Source of the DNA: Oscarella lobularis | Lineage: Eukaryota > Porifera > Homoscleromorpha > Homosclerophorida > Oscarellidae | Direction: 5' to 3' | Length of the DNA stretch: 64,000 nucleotides | NCBI RefSeq assembly: GCF_947507565.1 | Contig: NC_089187.1 | Coordinates: 1,054,001 to 1,118,000, forward strand | In this document: one piece after another, positions 43,230-51,612 of the stretch | Position numbering within the stretch: position 1 is the stretch's first letter | Layout: each line of letters starts with the position of its first letter | Made by a program: the position numbers and the translations under genes | Notes under the pieces: model-generated | What the model was told of the DNA's origin: nothing | Databases searched by the model: none | What the model saw: the letters and a program-made list of their open reading frames with translations, nothing else

Positions 43230-44225
43230 TGCGTTATCCGTCCCCCTGCGCCACAAGATTTTATTATCCACCGAGTCCTATGGAAACAGAGAGGGCACCC
43301 ATGCCAGCGACTTCTTTCGGCGACGTTTTTTGGTCTGGATGCCCCGACGACAATGGGAATTCGAATTCCATTGTCCTCATTGTCCAGAAAATCAGAGTCT
43401 TACATCAAAAGGTGTCTCTATCGTCATCTGCGCCACGTCGTCGACTTTCAGATGTTCTATCTCGCGTCAGAGCATTTAGAGTGTCCGCGTTGAAAGACGT
43501 CGATAATAGCGTGAGACGAGAGCTCTAGAGCAGTTGCCGACAAAATGCAGGGAGCAGTTTTTGCCTTGCTCACGAGAAAATATACCATTCACAAACCTGT
43601 CCTAAGACAACTGCACGCCCGCAGGAAAGGCAATACGCCGACTGCTTTGAGGGAGATCCTAAACGAAAATCATACCGCGAAATGGACTGATCGGGGCTTT
43701 GCATATCTGACTGCATGCTAGCGGCACGCCGCCAAATTCAACACCGACATGGTATACGAATCGCCCACCCCGTGAGCCCTTTGCCAGATGAAGCCTGGCT
43801 TCGATCGGCAAACATCAAGGGAACCTCGAGGAGGCTCAAAGCGATGAAAGATGAAATGTCATCAACATTCAGTTCAATATTGAAAATCGACTCGACTATA
43901 AAAATCACCAGCAAATTGCAGGGCCAAGGCTCCGGACGCGGTAATTACGTCACTAACATTACTAACGACAAAGGAAAAATACTCACGGCAGTACTGTTTT
44001 AACCTAGTCCGAGTCGAAAGAGGCGCTGCAGCCGATGGCAGACGGCCTCGTCGCTCGTCGCGCGGTATGCCGCCTCGTCTATAGCTCCTCCGGCGGTTTT
44101 ATACACCGACCGGGAGTGCTGCGGGCCCGCCGCGTCCATGTTCTCTTATCCATTCTCCGCATGGCCAGATATGAAGGTGCTGCTGGACATTTGGCATTTT
44201 ATGTGTAATTGGCCAGTCTACACTG
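43230..44225 (+). pseudogene. Transposon-associated zinc-binding/DDE-like protein fragment
   Basis: Segments in several frames: SDFFRRRFLVWMPRRQWEFE with FHCPHCPENQSL, HLRHVVDFQMFYLASEHLEC, FALLTRKYTIHKPVLRQLHA with TPTALREILNENH, then GRGNYVTNITNDKGKILTAV and PPAVLYTDRECCGPAASMF with MKVLLDIWHFM. I know this order from a large, poorly described family spread through fish and invertebrate genomes (I associate the first part with Pfam DUF6729). The D..C and DIWH blocks resemble a DDE-type nuclease core. At least four frame changes; 3' part missing. Confidence 0.5.
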
Positions 44226-44249
44226 GCCAATGCGTTCATCAAAAATCAA

Positions 44250-44492
44250 TCAGAGTACTGCACGTTCCGGTCGAACTTAGCAACGTGCATTTATCGGTGG
44301 GTTGGAGCTATTCTGAAGTTTTTGCCACCGTATAGTCCAAATTTCAATCCAATCGAAGAGGTTTTTTCAAAAGTAAAATATTGTCTTCGTGCAAATGACT
44401 TGTCGCGTGCTCCTGCTAGAGAACAAATACTACATGCTTTTGGGTCTGTCACTGCGCTTGATTGCATTAGTTATATGAATCATTCCAGATAA
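44250..44492 (+). pseudogene. Tc1/mariner-like (DDE_3) transposase C-terminus
   Basis: Reads LKFLPPYSPNFNPIEEVFSK then VKYCLRANDLSRAP and ends SYMNHSR at TAA 44490. LPPYSP..NPIE..(W/F)S..K is the hallmark around the last catalytic acidic residue of IS630/Tc1-mariner transposases. It directly follows the unrelated fragment at 43230-44225, so two transposon genes have been joined here. Confidence 0.75.
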
Positions 44493-44631
44493 GTCATTGA
44501 TTAATTAATTAATTAACCAACACAACTATAACTGTAAGTGCAACCACGCTAAGAGAACGCAAGTAGCAGATTGCATGCAAAAAATTAGTTAAACAAATCT
44601 GTCTCTTATAATTTAGTTCTAATAAATAAAG

Positions 44632-45720
44632 TTACTTCAAATTTTTGAGCTCCTTCAAAATGTCCTTCTTTTGGTCAGCCATTTCGTCTGCATCTAGAGC
44701 CCCAATTTGGAACAATCCGTGCAGCTCCTTCAGTTGCTGAAGATACTGAGATCTCAGCTGAGCTTTCTTGTCAGCATTGCTTTCAAACGCATTGTTCACA
44801 GTTGCACTGGCGTTAGCTGTTGGACCCGGAGATCGTATGGCAATCACAGAAGATATAGCTGAAGTCAGGTCGGACATAGCGTCGGCTACAGACACGTTCT
44901 TCGATGACACTCGGTTTCCTGTAAACATTGGAACAGAAGGCGGATCGTCAAAACTTTCGTGTGTGCCGACGTCGAGCATTTCGGCCCATAAACGGTATTG
45001 TATGCCAGTGTATTGCTGTCCATGCTTTTCTCTCAAGCAAGATATTTTGTCGTCTACTGAGGCGTCCGAAAATCCGCGGCGACGCTTTGCACTCTGCTTC
45101 ACACTAGCACTGTTGTCGTCGCATTCGTCGTCGCTCAGATGAGGCCCGGATAAACGTTTTTTCGTACTGTCGCACCACAGTACGACTTCGCTACCTTTTT
45201 TTATTCGTTCGACTACCTGAGTAAGTTCAGCGTCGCTTCGAATCCATAGCCTTGTCGATCCGTCAAAGTAGCCAACGTCGTTCACTTTCCCCGTAGCTAG
45301 GTCGGCACCAAACTCCGTTTCGATGAGTTTTTTGAGATTTTTGAGACTCTTCGCTTTGTCTGTTTTGAAGTTGGAGAATGAAAAAGTTTTTCCTCGTCTT
45401 CGCCCGTCGTTGTCGAAGACTTTGAGCCTGACTTCGATCGATTTTACAGCTGGCTGAACGAGAACAACACTTGGAAGCGAACTGCGAGCGATGCGAACGA
45501 ACGTTTGCTCTCCTTGAGCTGTCGTTGCGGGAACAAGAACGAAGTTCGTGGGCGGTTGAGTCGTCATCACTGTCGGGACACTGGGGGCAACAGTGTACTT
45601 CAGGTATTCACTGCGACAACCAACTTGATCAATATCAACGGTAAAGTCCGTCTGGGGTTTAGCTTCAACCGCTGCTTCCGCTTTCTGCAAACTATGTACA
45701 CTATCCCCGGAATCAAGCAT
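44632..45720 (-). CDS. Intact 362-aa ORF, PB1-like and short coiled C-terminus
   Basis: The only long undamaged frame apart from transposon polyproteins. Features: an acidic/Thr-rich N-terminus; residues about 95-185 (VRLKVFDNDGRRRGKTFSF, LIETEFGADL, GSTRLWIRSDAELTQVVERI) resembling a PB1/ubiquitin-like fold; a nuclear-signal-like KRRRG; a block QQYTGIQYRLWAEMLDVG with DDPPSVPMF; and a C-terminal helix YLQQLKELHGLFQIGALDAD then KDILKELKNLK resembling the SHOCT type. I recall similar uncharacterised proteins in sponges and corals near mobile DNA, but no function. An upstream reading (MEIVVASAEAVGTQKLHVVC, from 45825) ends in a stop before this start, so the true start may be altered. It sits next to SWIM-YqaJ copy 2 on the same strand. 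Confidence 0.55.
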   Translation of the reverse strand: MLDSGDSVHSLQKAEAAVEAKPQTDFTVDIDQVGCRSEYLKYTVAPSVPTVMTTQPPTNFVLVPATTAQGEQTFVRIARSSLPSVVLVQPAVKSIEVRLKVFDNDGRRRGKTFSFSNFKTDKAKSLKNLKKLIETEFGADLATGKVNDVGYFDGSTRLWIRSDAELTQVVERIKKGSEVVLWCDSTKKRLSGPHLSDDECDDNSASVKQSAKRRRGFSDASVDDKISCLREKHGQQYTGIQYRLWAEMLDVGTHESFDDPPSVPMFTGNRVSSKNVSVADAMSDLTSAISSVIAIRSPGPTANASATVNNAFESNADKKAQLRSQYLQQLKELHGLFQIGALDADEMADQKKDILKELKNLK

Positions 45721-45904
45721 GCGTATTTACGTCGTTTCTAGACTTGATAACGCATCGCTTAACTTGCCGCAGACGACGTGGAGTTTTTGCGTCCCGACGG
45801 CTTCTGCGCTTGCAACGACAATTTCCATAAGCCAAAGCCACAAAAAACAAATAAACAAAATAAATAACTGCAGATACTACTGGCATCATTCAGTGCCTAG
45901 CCAC

Positions 45905-45928
45905 TAACCCTAACCCTAACCCTAAACC
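45905..45928. repeat. Interstitial telomeric tract (CCCTAA)3-4
   Basis: CTAACCCTAACCCTAACCCT then AAACCC, nearly perfect animal telomere units, sitting exactly where the SWIM-YqaJ copy 2 reading ends. Confidence 0.85.
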
Positions 45929-45931
45929 CAG

Positions 45932-46938
45932 AATGCTTTTACATCGGATGCTGTCACGCGCCCGGCGAGGAATTCATACCAGATTTTACTTTCGGCTTCT
46001 TTGCGCGGCGTCTCTTTTACTTTTTTGAATACTCTTCTATCACGCCTATACTTGAAAATGCAGACTCGCAGTGCGGAATGAGATCAGGGTACGACAGTTT
46101 GAGGAGACATTCTTGGACCGAAGACGTTAGAGGTTTCAAATCTGTAGCTAGATGCAGCGAAAAGTTGCTATTGTAAGGCAATAATAGCGTAAGAAAGCTT
46201 GCTCGTTTCTTTTGCTGATTTGCCATCATTTCGTCACTACTAACTGACAATTCAACATTAGTTGGCGCAATGTGATAAAGCAGTTGTCGTGTTGGCCCAA
46301 CTTTCGATAACTCCTTTTTCGTTGGACACTCGGAGAAACAAACAAAATATTTCCAAAGGATTCTAGAGGAAGATAAGCGATCTTGGAAGACAACCAATTG
46401 CATAACTAAAAGTACACGACGTACCGTCTTTCAATTCTAGTCCTTGCTTCGAGAGTTAAGAGAACAGCTCCGATGTGAAAGCAGGTCTCTCCCAGCCCAG
46501 CCATGCAAGTACAGTGTGCGCAAATCACAAATCCGTCGTTGTCAGTACAGAGCCATGACAGAACTGCAGGTTCCGAAAGAAATGCAAATGTCAAACTAAT
46601 TCTCTTGCTAAAATTTTTGTTGTCGACTAAGAGGTGATTTTCTTCACAACAACATCTGAAACCCGCCCTGACACAAGAAAATTGTACGATTCTAAGCTTT
46701 TGTCTGCATTGAACTGCTCTTTGGTGTAGAAGCTCGTGATACACTCGAGATAGTTAAAAATATAGCCGTAGCTGACATCCGCCACTGGTGCGTCGGCTTC
46801 AAGAACACGAGGAAGCTTACACAGGTATAGGATCCTGGGAGCAACCAACGAGTTCAACTTTTCGTCGGCACTGTGCTTTCGCGACGCAATCAAACTGTAA
46901 GGTAGCAAAGAAGAATGCTTATTGGCGCCCAATATCAA
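45932..46938 (-). pseudogene. SWIM-YqaJ transposon protein, copy 2, truncated at telomeric tract
   Basis: Minus strand: VSYGYIFNYLECITSFYTKE with NADKSLESYNFLVSGRVSD; SWIM zinc finger FVICAHCTCMAGLGETCFHI with GAVLLTLEARTRI (complete C-x-C-xn-C-x-H pattern); a helical segment LKPLTSSVQECLLKLSYPDL; and, after a frame change, RKEAESKIWYEFLAGRVTAS with DVKAF, the start of the YqaJ domain. The catalytic nuclease motifs are absent because the reading stops at the CCCTAA tract (45905-45928). The SWIM region and the upstream part are in different frames. Same family as 29568-30880 and 59994-61590, but clearly diverged from both. Confidence 0.7.
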
Positions 46939-47252
46939 CTATTTAATACCCTATACCGTCACCGTCACACAAACGTTCCATAATATCCAGAAACGACTAC
47001 GCTATCGGCGGTCGGCACGAAGGTTGCCGTGTTCTTGAAAGAAAGTAAACCACGCTAATTAGTGCTCCTTTTATAGTTAGCAAAACGGTAAATAAACGAA
47101 CTAGCATTTCAGCAAACTGTTTATATTATACGTAGTCAGTCCTGTAAGCCAACGCTGGCTCGAAGCCCTCTTGGGATGCCAATACATAAGAAGACAGGCA
47201 CCATGAACGCCCGAACACGCCAGTTTATCTTAGATACGCTTATTAGTCAATA
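46939..47252. other. No recognisable gene
   Basis: A/T-rich, no repeats or motifs seen. Confidence 0.5.
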
Positions 47253-47880
47253 TTGAGCCTAAATTTTCACATAGTTACATTGGATGAAATTCGTTCGTCC
47301 ATTACTCTTCCAAAAGATTGGGTGTGTTCTGACGCCAATCCAGACTTCATTCAATTATTCAAAATTAGAATATCTGAAACAGGAAGCCATCCACCGACAG
47401 TGTTGCGGACTCTGGTTATCAACGTTGATCGATCTTGGAAGGCGTTCTGTTACAATCAATTGCTAAGCAGCAACAGCACTCTTCTTGCTTCCATACCGCC
47501 CGTTGTCAATTCCGAAATCTTTAGATACCCTATTGCTTGCCGTCGAAAAGGGGAATCTATGTCCTGGTAATGATGACGATAAATTTGTTCTGCTGTTTCA
47601 AGAAAAGAAAGGAATCGGAAAGTCTATGGAAGACTGTTGCGAGTCTTGAGTCGTCTGGCACCCAGCATACCGTTCGAGAATCATGTTGCGAACGACTCGT
47701 CGCTAAAAAGGGAAGATGTAAGGAATGTTGTCGGTATCGCGCTGTGCTGAGGAAGATACACCAGAGGTGGTTTCAGAAAGTCTGCCTCTCCGTCGCGTCT
47801 CATTAGCTCTTCAAATCGTGCAAATATTCGGTTTCTTAGCACAACAGAAACATCCGCTCGTCTGCACCAGAGAGAATATA
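47253..47880 (+). pseudogene. Transposon-associated protein fragment (zinc-ribbon type)
   Basis: The first frame reads ITLPKDWVCSDANPDFIQLF and TLVINVDRSWKAFCYNQLL; other frames continue CPGNDDDKFVLLFQEKKGIG, RESCCERLVAKKGRCKECC with RYRAVLRKIHQRW, and RLISSSNRANIRFLSTTET. I know this order (I-V-N-x-D-x-S-W..., CPGN..KF, C..C..YR..L) from an undescribed family in animal DNA transposons that often also carry THAP domains. It is interrupted by the element that begins near 47880. Several frame changes. Confidence 0.45.
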
Positions 47881-48795
47881 GGAGGGGGATATGCAACTCG
47901 GGCGTCACGTGAATATTTCTCTTACCCCAGCATTGTTACGGCTCGATGATTGGTGTTCGCGATGCGCTCAAAGACATTCTACTTGAGAATCTCACCTCCT
48001 GTCCTTCATCCCGATTGTCCGAGATGAGGAGAAAAGCCGATCAGATTTTGGTGAGGGCTCCTTTTGAGGATACCCCGGGCTCCCTTGCTGAATCCATCCT
48101 ATCAATCATCAGCTATTGCTTCCCGTCAGCGCTATGCCTTGGTTCCCAACGTTCTTGATGCAGCGCCGCACAATCAGCGTTTCACTCCGCTAGAACAAAA
48201 CACCTTCCGCCTGTATGGGCACGTTTCTTTAAAACCATCGATACCGTTCGGACTGTCAGCGACCCGCTTCTAAAGCAAACAGTGAACCAAAAACTTTTAA
48301 CATATTTGCCTGCATAGACTGAGCGAACTTTGAGTGAAATCCTCCGCTGTTGCTCCACTACCGAAGAAAAAATAGGCAGTCCGCAGTTTACGCCAGAAGA
48401 AGAGAATGCTCTTCGTTTTGCTATTGGTTACCTGCCGTTTAAACTCCTCAAACACCACAAGACCGGTTCATCAGAAAAAAGCATAGCCTATTGTTAGTTT
48501 CTGGGTTAAATTCAAGCAGAAAGTGAATCGTCAAATCATGAAGCTTACACCTTCCACGATTACACGAGTGAGTGGCTAGAAAAAATTGATCGAGGTGCGC
48601 TGTTCAGAGTTTCTGACTCATTTTACCGTCTTTTCGGGTTGGTTGAGGCTAATTTACGTTGCTTTTTTCTTGAACAGCTTAGTACCTCGCCCAATAGTAG
48701 TAAAGAGGAAATAGTCGCCGGTATCGTTATTGATGAAGATATCCAAAAACAACGGAATGAGCTGTCCTCTACAATGCAGAGCAGGGACATATAGC
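47880..48795 (+). pseudogene. Relative of the 36.1-kb inverted-repeat element's gene
   Basis: The start GGGATATGCAACTC ... GTCACGTGAATATT resembles the left end at 36060-36095. The frame from ATG 47946 reads MIGVRDALKDILLEN and continues in other frames with HLPPVWARFFKT, TVNQKLLTYLPA, ALRFAIGYLPFKLLKHHKTG, WLEKIDRGALFRVSDSFYRL with FGLVEANLRCFFLEQL, ending near 48793. It is longer than the copy at 36120, which has lost the second half. Unrecognised family; the DRG.LF.(V/I)...F.LF...E pattern recalls C-terminal parts of large cnidarian and sponge transposon proteins. Confidence 0.45.
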
Positions 48796-49007
48796 TGTAT
48801 CGTTATTACATGACTTAGTTGTTCTTTGGCTTACTATGAGAGGTTTCTCTATGTGCATGGAGCAATATAAGAGCGAAAAAATCAAATACAAAAAAGTCGC
48901 AGCCTCAGAGCAGCCCTAAAAAATAATTACGGTGAGATAGAAGAGCAAACCTTCTAATTGACAATATATTAGTTAGTTTTTTCGCTTGTCAGTCGATGGG
49001 TTATTTA

Positions 49008-49183
49008 CAGTGGAACTTCGGTTAGCGGCCACCTTGATAAAGCGGTCACCTTACTATTACGGCCAAACTTAAATTCCCCGCAGAGGCCATTCTAGTGTAT
49101 TTCCTTCTCGATTATACGGCCACCTCCGTATTGTGGCCAGGAAAATTCGGCCCGAGGGTGGCCGCAATACCGAGGTTTCACTG
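49008..49183. mobile_element. Pogo/Tigger-type MITE, 176 bp
   Basis: Left end CAGTGGAACTTCGGTTAGCG, right end complement CAGTGAAACCTCGGTATTGC, both followed by GGCCACC; TA on each side (49006-49007, 49184-49185). CAGTg(A/G)AACCTCGG ends with TA duplication are the pogo/Tigger signature of Tc1/mariner-class elements. A second GGCC-rich inverted block lies inside. Confidence 0.9.
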
Positions 49184-49213
49184 TATCATGTTTGCGACGT
49201 TTAGGCAGAGGAG

Positions 49214-49690
49214 TTATGTCTGTTTTTGTGCTGGAATGTCGTCCGGAAACAGACACCTTTTTCGCGGATTGACGTTACCTCCCTTTGGCAAACGGGCAAA
49301 CGATCCCTGGCATCGGACAGACGCGGCAAGGTCTCTCATTTGTTTGCCTGAAGGGTTCGTGTTTCTTCCTCCTTTCGTTCGCACCGTTCCGAAGTAGTTC
49401 TCTAGCACGTCTCGGCTAAGTCTTTCGCTAAGTAGGAAGAAATCTTTGCACTCCGGTAGGCTCAGCAGGTATTTCGTCAAGGCGACAAACGACGTCGCTA
49501 TAATATTTACGAATTTCAGATTTTTTGATCAGTTTTCTGATTGAGCGTCTTACCGGTAATCTGCCAACCAGTTACAGTCTCCTGACTTAACTTCATTGCC
49601 TGCTGTTCCTTCGCCGTCAAATGCTTTGCAGAGGCTTCTGACTTTGCCCAATCTTCCCGCTCTTTTAGGTACAGTGCACCCACGCATAAT
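49214..49690 (-). pseudogene. P-element/THAP9-like transposase C-terminus
   Basis: Minus strand: LYLKEREDWAKSEASAKHLT with LSQETVTGWQITG ending at a GTAAGA donor (about 49555), then TKYLLSLPECKDFFLLSERL and RDVLENYFGTVRTKGGRN with NPSGKQMRDLAASVR. The L.(S/T).RL.(Q/R)D.LE.YFG..R..GG...NP pattern is the conserved C-terminal block of P-element-type transposases. The rest of the gene is absent. Confidence 0.65.
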
Positions 49691-50559
49691 TAATTGTCTC
49701 ACGTGCTCTCCCGCGCGTTCCGCCGCGAAATTTGAATTTGGTTGTGCGTGCGGGCTGTCGACGACATTGCAGCGATAGCGACAGTCGTGCTCATATTACT
49801 GCATAGGATCTAGTTAAAAATACGCTTACCTTAGTCGCGGCGACCATTTCTGTAGGCTGGGCCCCATGGGGTGATATCCCTGTCGGCGTGTGAAGGACCA
49901 TGTCTTTTCTTAGAGCGATGGGCATCGCTTCCGACTTTCGCGACGTTTGCTAGAGGCTTTTGTTGTTCTTTGCGTTCGATAACCTGCAATTACGGACAAA
50001 AAAGAGGTTGCTAAGAGTGATTGTGATGCCTGTGAGCCATTTCGCGAATTCGCTCATTCGCAACCGGCCGGATACCTTGGGTTTCGCGAAATAGATAGGT
50101 AGAAGCGATTTGCGCTCCGACGTCCAGTGTACGAATGGGAGCTCTTTTACTGTGACGTCGTCGTCGTGAGGCCATTGGATAGCGTGCGCACCATTAGGGA
50201 AATGAAGAAATTCACGTTTTTGTCGTCGACAGTCAAGGCGGTGAAGCTCTACATCGGCGCGGATAAAGTCCGCAGCAGAATGCCGATCATTTTGGAGTGG
50301 GACCGGGACAACAGGCACGACCGCAACGCTACGCTCGGGGAAGCTCCGTGCATCAGGGTAGGTACTGTTAAGTGCATGGATTCCCCCCAAATGACCGTCG
50401 TCTTACCCTGTTTATGTGCCTACAGTGAGCTCTCGTCAGACCCCTACGAGACCCACAGCCGCAGCTACTGGCATCGTGTCGCCGACGTTTAAGTCACTGT
50501 GGAAGGCGAGAAGGACATAGTGGACGCTATCCCAGCCAAAATGCGCGAATGACTCTCTA
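49691..50559. other. Opposed open frames, no recognised gene
   Basis: Minus frame 49950-50390 (146 codons, with RADVELHRLDCRRQKREFLH) and plus frame 50127-50492 (121 codons) overlap. Neither shows a motif I can name; one is probably a shadow of a real but unidentified exon. Confidence 0.3.
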
Positions 50560-50700
50560 TAAAAGTAATGAAATTTTTTTGGGGGACCGAGGGTTGGGTC
50601 TCCAGACGCCATTCTGGGGCTCAGGAATCGAACCTGACCATTCCTCGTCCACACACGTGGAACTGTCACCGCGACAGTGTCCCTGGACCTATGCAAGACA
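50560..50700 (-). mobile_element. tRNA-derived SINE candidate
   Basis: On the minus strand a B box GGTTCGATTCC (50624-50634) sits in a perfect T-arm (TCAGG/TTCGATT/CCTGA), and an A-box-like TGTCGCGGTG (50667-50676) lies 42 nt upstream: the internal RNA polymerase III promoter spacing. No full acceptor stem closes, so it is not a functional tRNA. The tail runs into AAAAAAATTTCATTAC. Only one copy is in the window. Confidence 0.5.
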
Positions 50701-50723
50701 AAACAGATAAGTGGCTCCCTCCC

Positions 50724-51463
50724 CTAATCTAACCTCAACACTCTTCGATGGGTTTTGTATTTTTTCAGCGCCTTCTTCACCTCCATGACCTCTATTATGC
50801 CGCTCCTGTAGATATCTGTTGTTGTACTCCCGCGCCTTTCTAAAGACCTTATTCGATCGATGTCGACTGCGTCTAAAGCCGGTCCAACAATTGCGAGCAA
50901 ACCCCTATGGACGCCTGAATTACACGTTGTATTTTTCACCAACAGTGCTCTGTACGTGATGGAGTAGTTGCATCTCCGCCTAGTAGCCCGCTTTGCTTCT
51001 GCCCACAGTTGTTCGATTTTGTTGCACTCGCAGTGGAATTTGGAAAGAAATTTGCAGAACTGTCCAGCGTCCCGTGCCATTTTTTCGACGACTGACAGCT
51101 CTGCAGCGAAGTCCGGATGCGCTGACAGCTCCTTCTCTATGTCCTTCTGTTTCATCCCCTCTAGTGAGATAAAATTAATATTGCATATGTATACTGTTGC
51201 CTGCAGTCTAACCCGAGTAGCGTCCGCGTTGCTGAAGGCAGGCTTTGAGTCCAATGTTGTCTCCCCTAGAATTTGTCATTGAAAAAAAGTACCCTCCCAC
51301 TCAGTATCCCTCATTATTGGTGTGTGCATGCCCCCCGGATTAACGTTCATGCGATGTGCGTTTAGTGCGTCGCGCCCCTTAACTGTATGGTTCGAACTCT
51401 GATCAAACACCCATAGCACGTCGTACTCACTACTAGGATACTTTAAGCTAGCTAACTTAAGTG
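50724..51463 (-). pseudogene. DDE endonuclease (IS630-related) 3' part, split by gypsy 2
   Basis: Minus strand: YDVLWVFDQSSNH carries the second Asp, then GRDALNAHRMNVNPGG, ISLEGMKQKDIEKELSAHPD, and FLSKFHCECNKIEQLWAEAK with the Glu, followed by a helical RRCNYSITYRALL and a C-terminal KALKKYKTHRRVLRLD. I know the family as a DDE transposase-like protein common in fungi, cnidarians and sponges (FD.SS.H ... LPKFHCELN.IE..WG..K). A frame change lies near 51270. The upstream part continues on the other side of gypsy element 2 (56640-56900). Confidence 0.65.
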
Positions 51464-51467
51464 CATG

Positions 51468-51578
51468 TGTAGTAAGGTCCAATCCGGGCTAGCGGGAGGG
51501 AGGATAGATAATTGGTAGTTGGAGAGAGAATAGATCAGTCTAGTCTGAAGTCTCGGGTAAGCGCAACGCTTTACCACA
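51468..51578 (+). repeat. 5' LTR of gypsy element 2
   Basis: 111 bp, starts TGTAGTAAGGTCC and ends TTTACCACA; unusually short for an LTR. Confidence 0.9.
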
Positions 51579-51612
51579 CTGGTGACAAGAGTCCTCATCT
51601 CGACGTCGTCCG

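Noticed and set aside
42759-43493. Long Arg/Ser/Ala- and Asp/Glu-rich proteins on both strands
   Set aside because: Both strands are open because of the 15-bp minisatellite; no motif outside the repeat supports a protein.
44768-45142. Plus-strand 124-codon ORF
   Set aside because: Shadow of the intact minus-strand 362-codon frame.
50624-50700. Functional tRNA gene
   Set aside because: T-arm and Pol III boxes are present, but no 7-bp acceptor stem closes.
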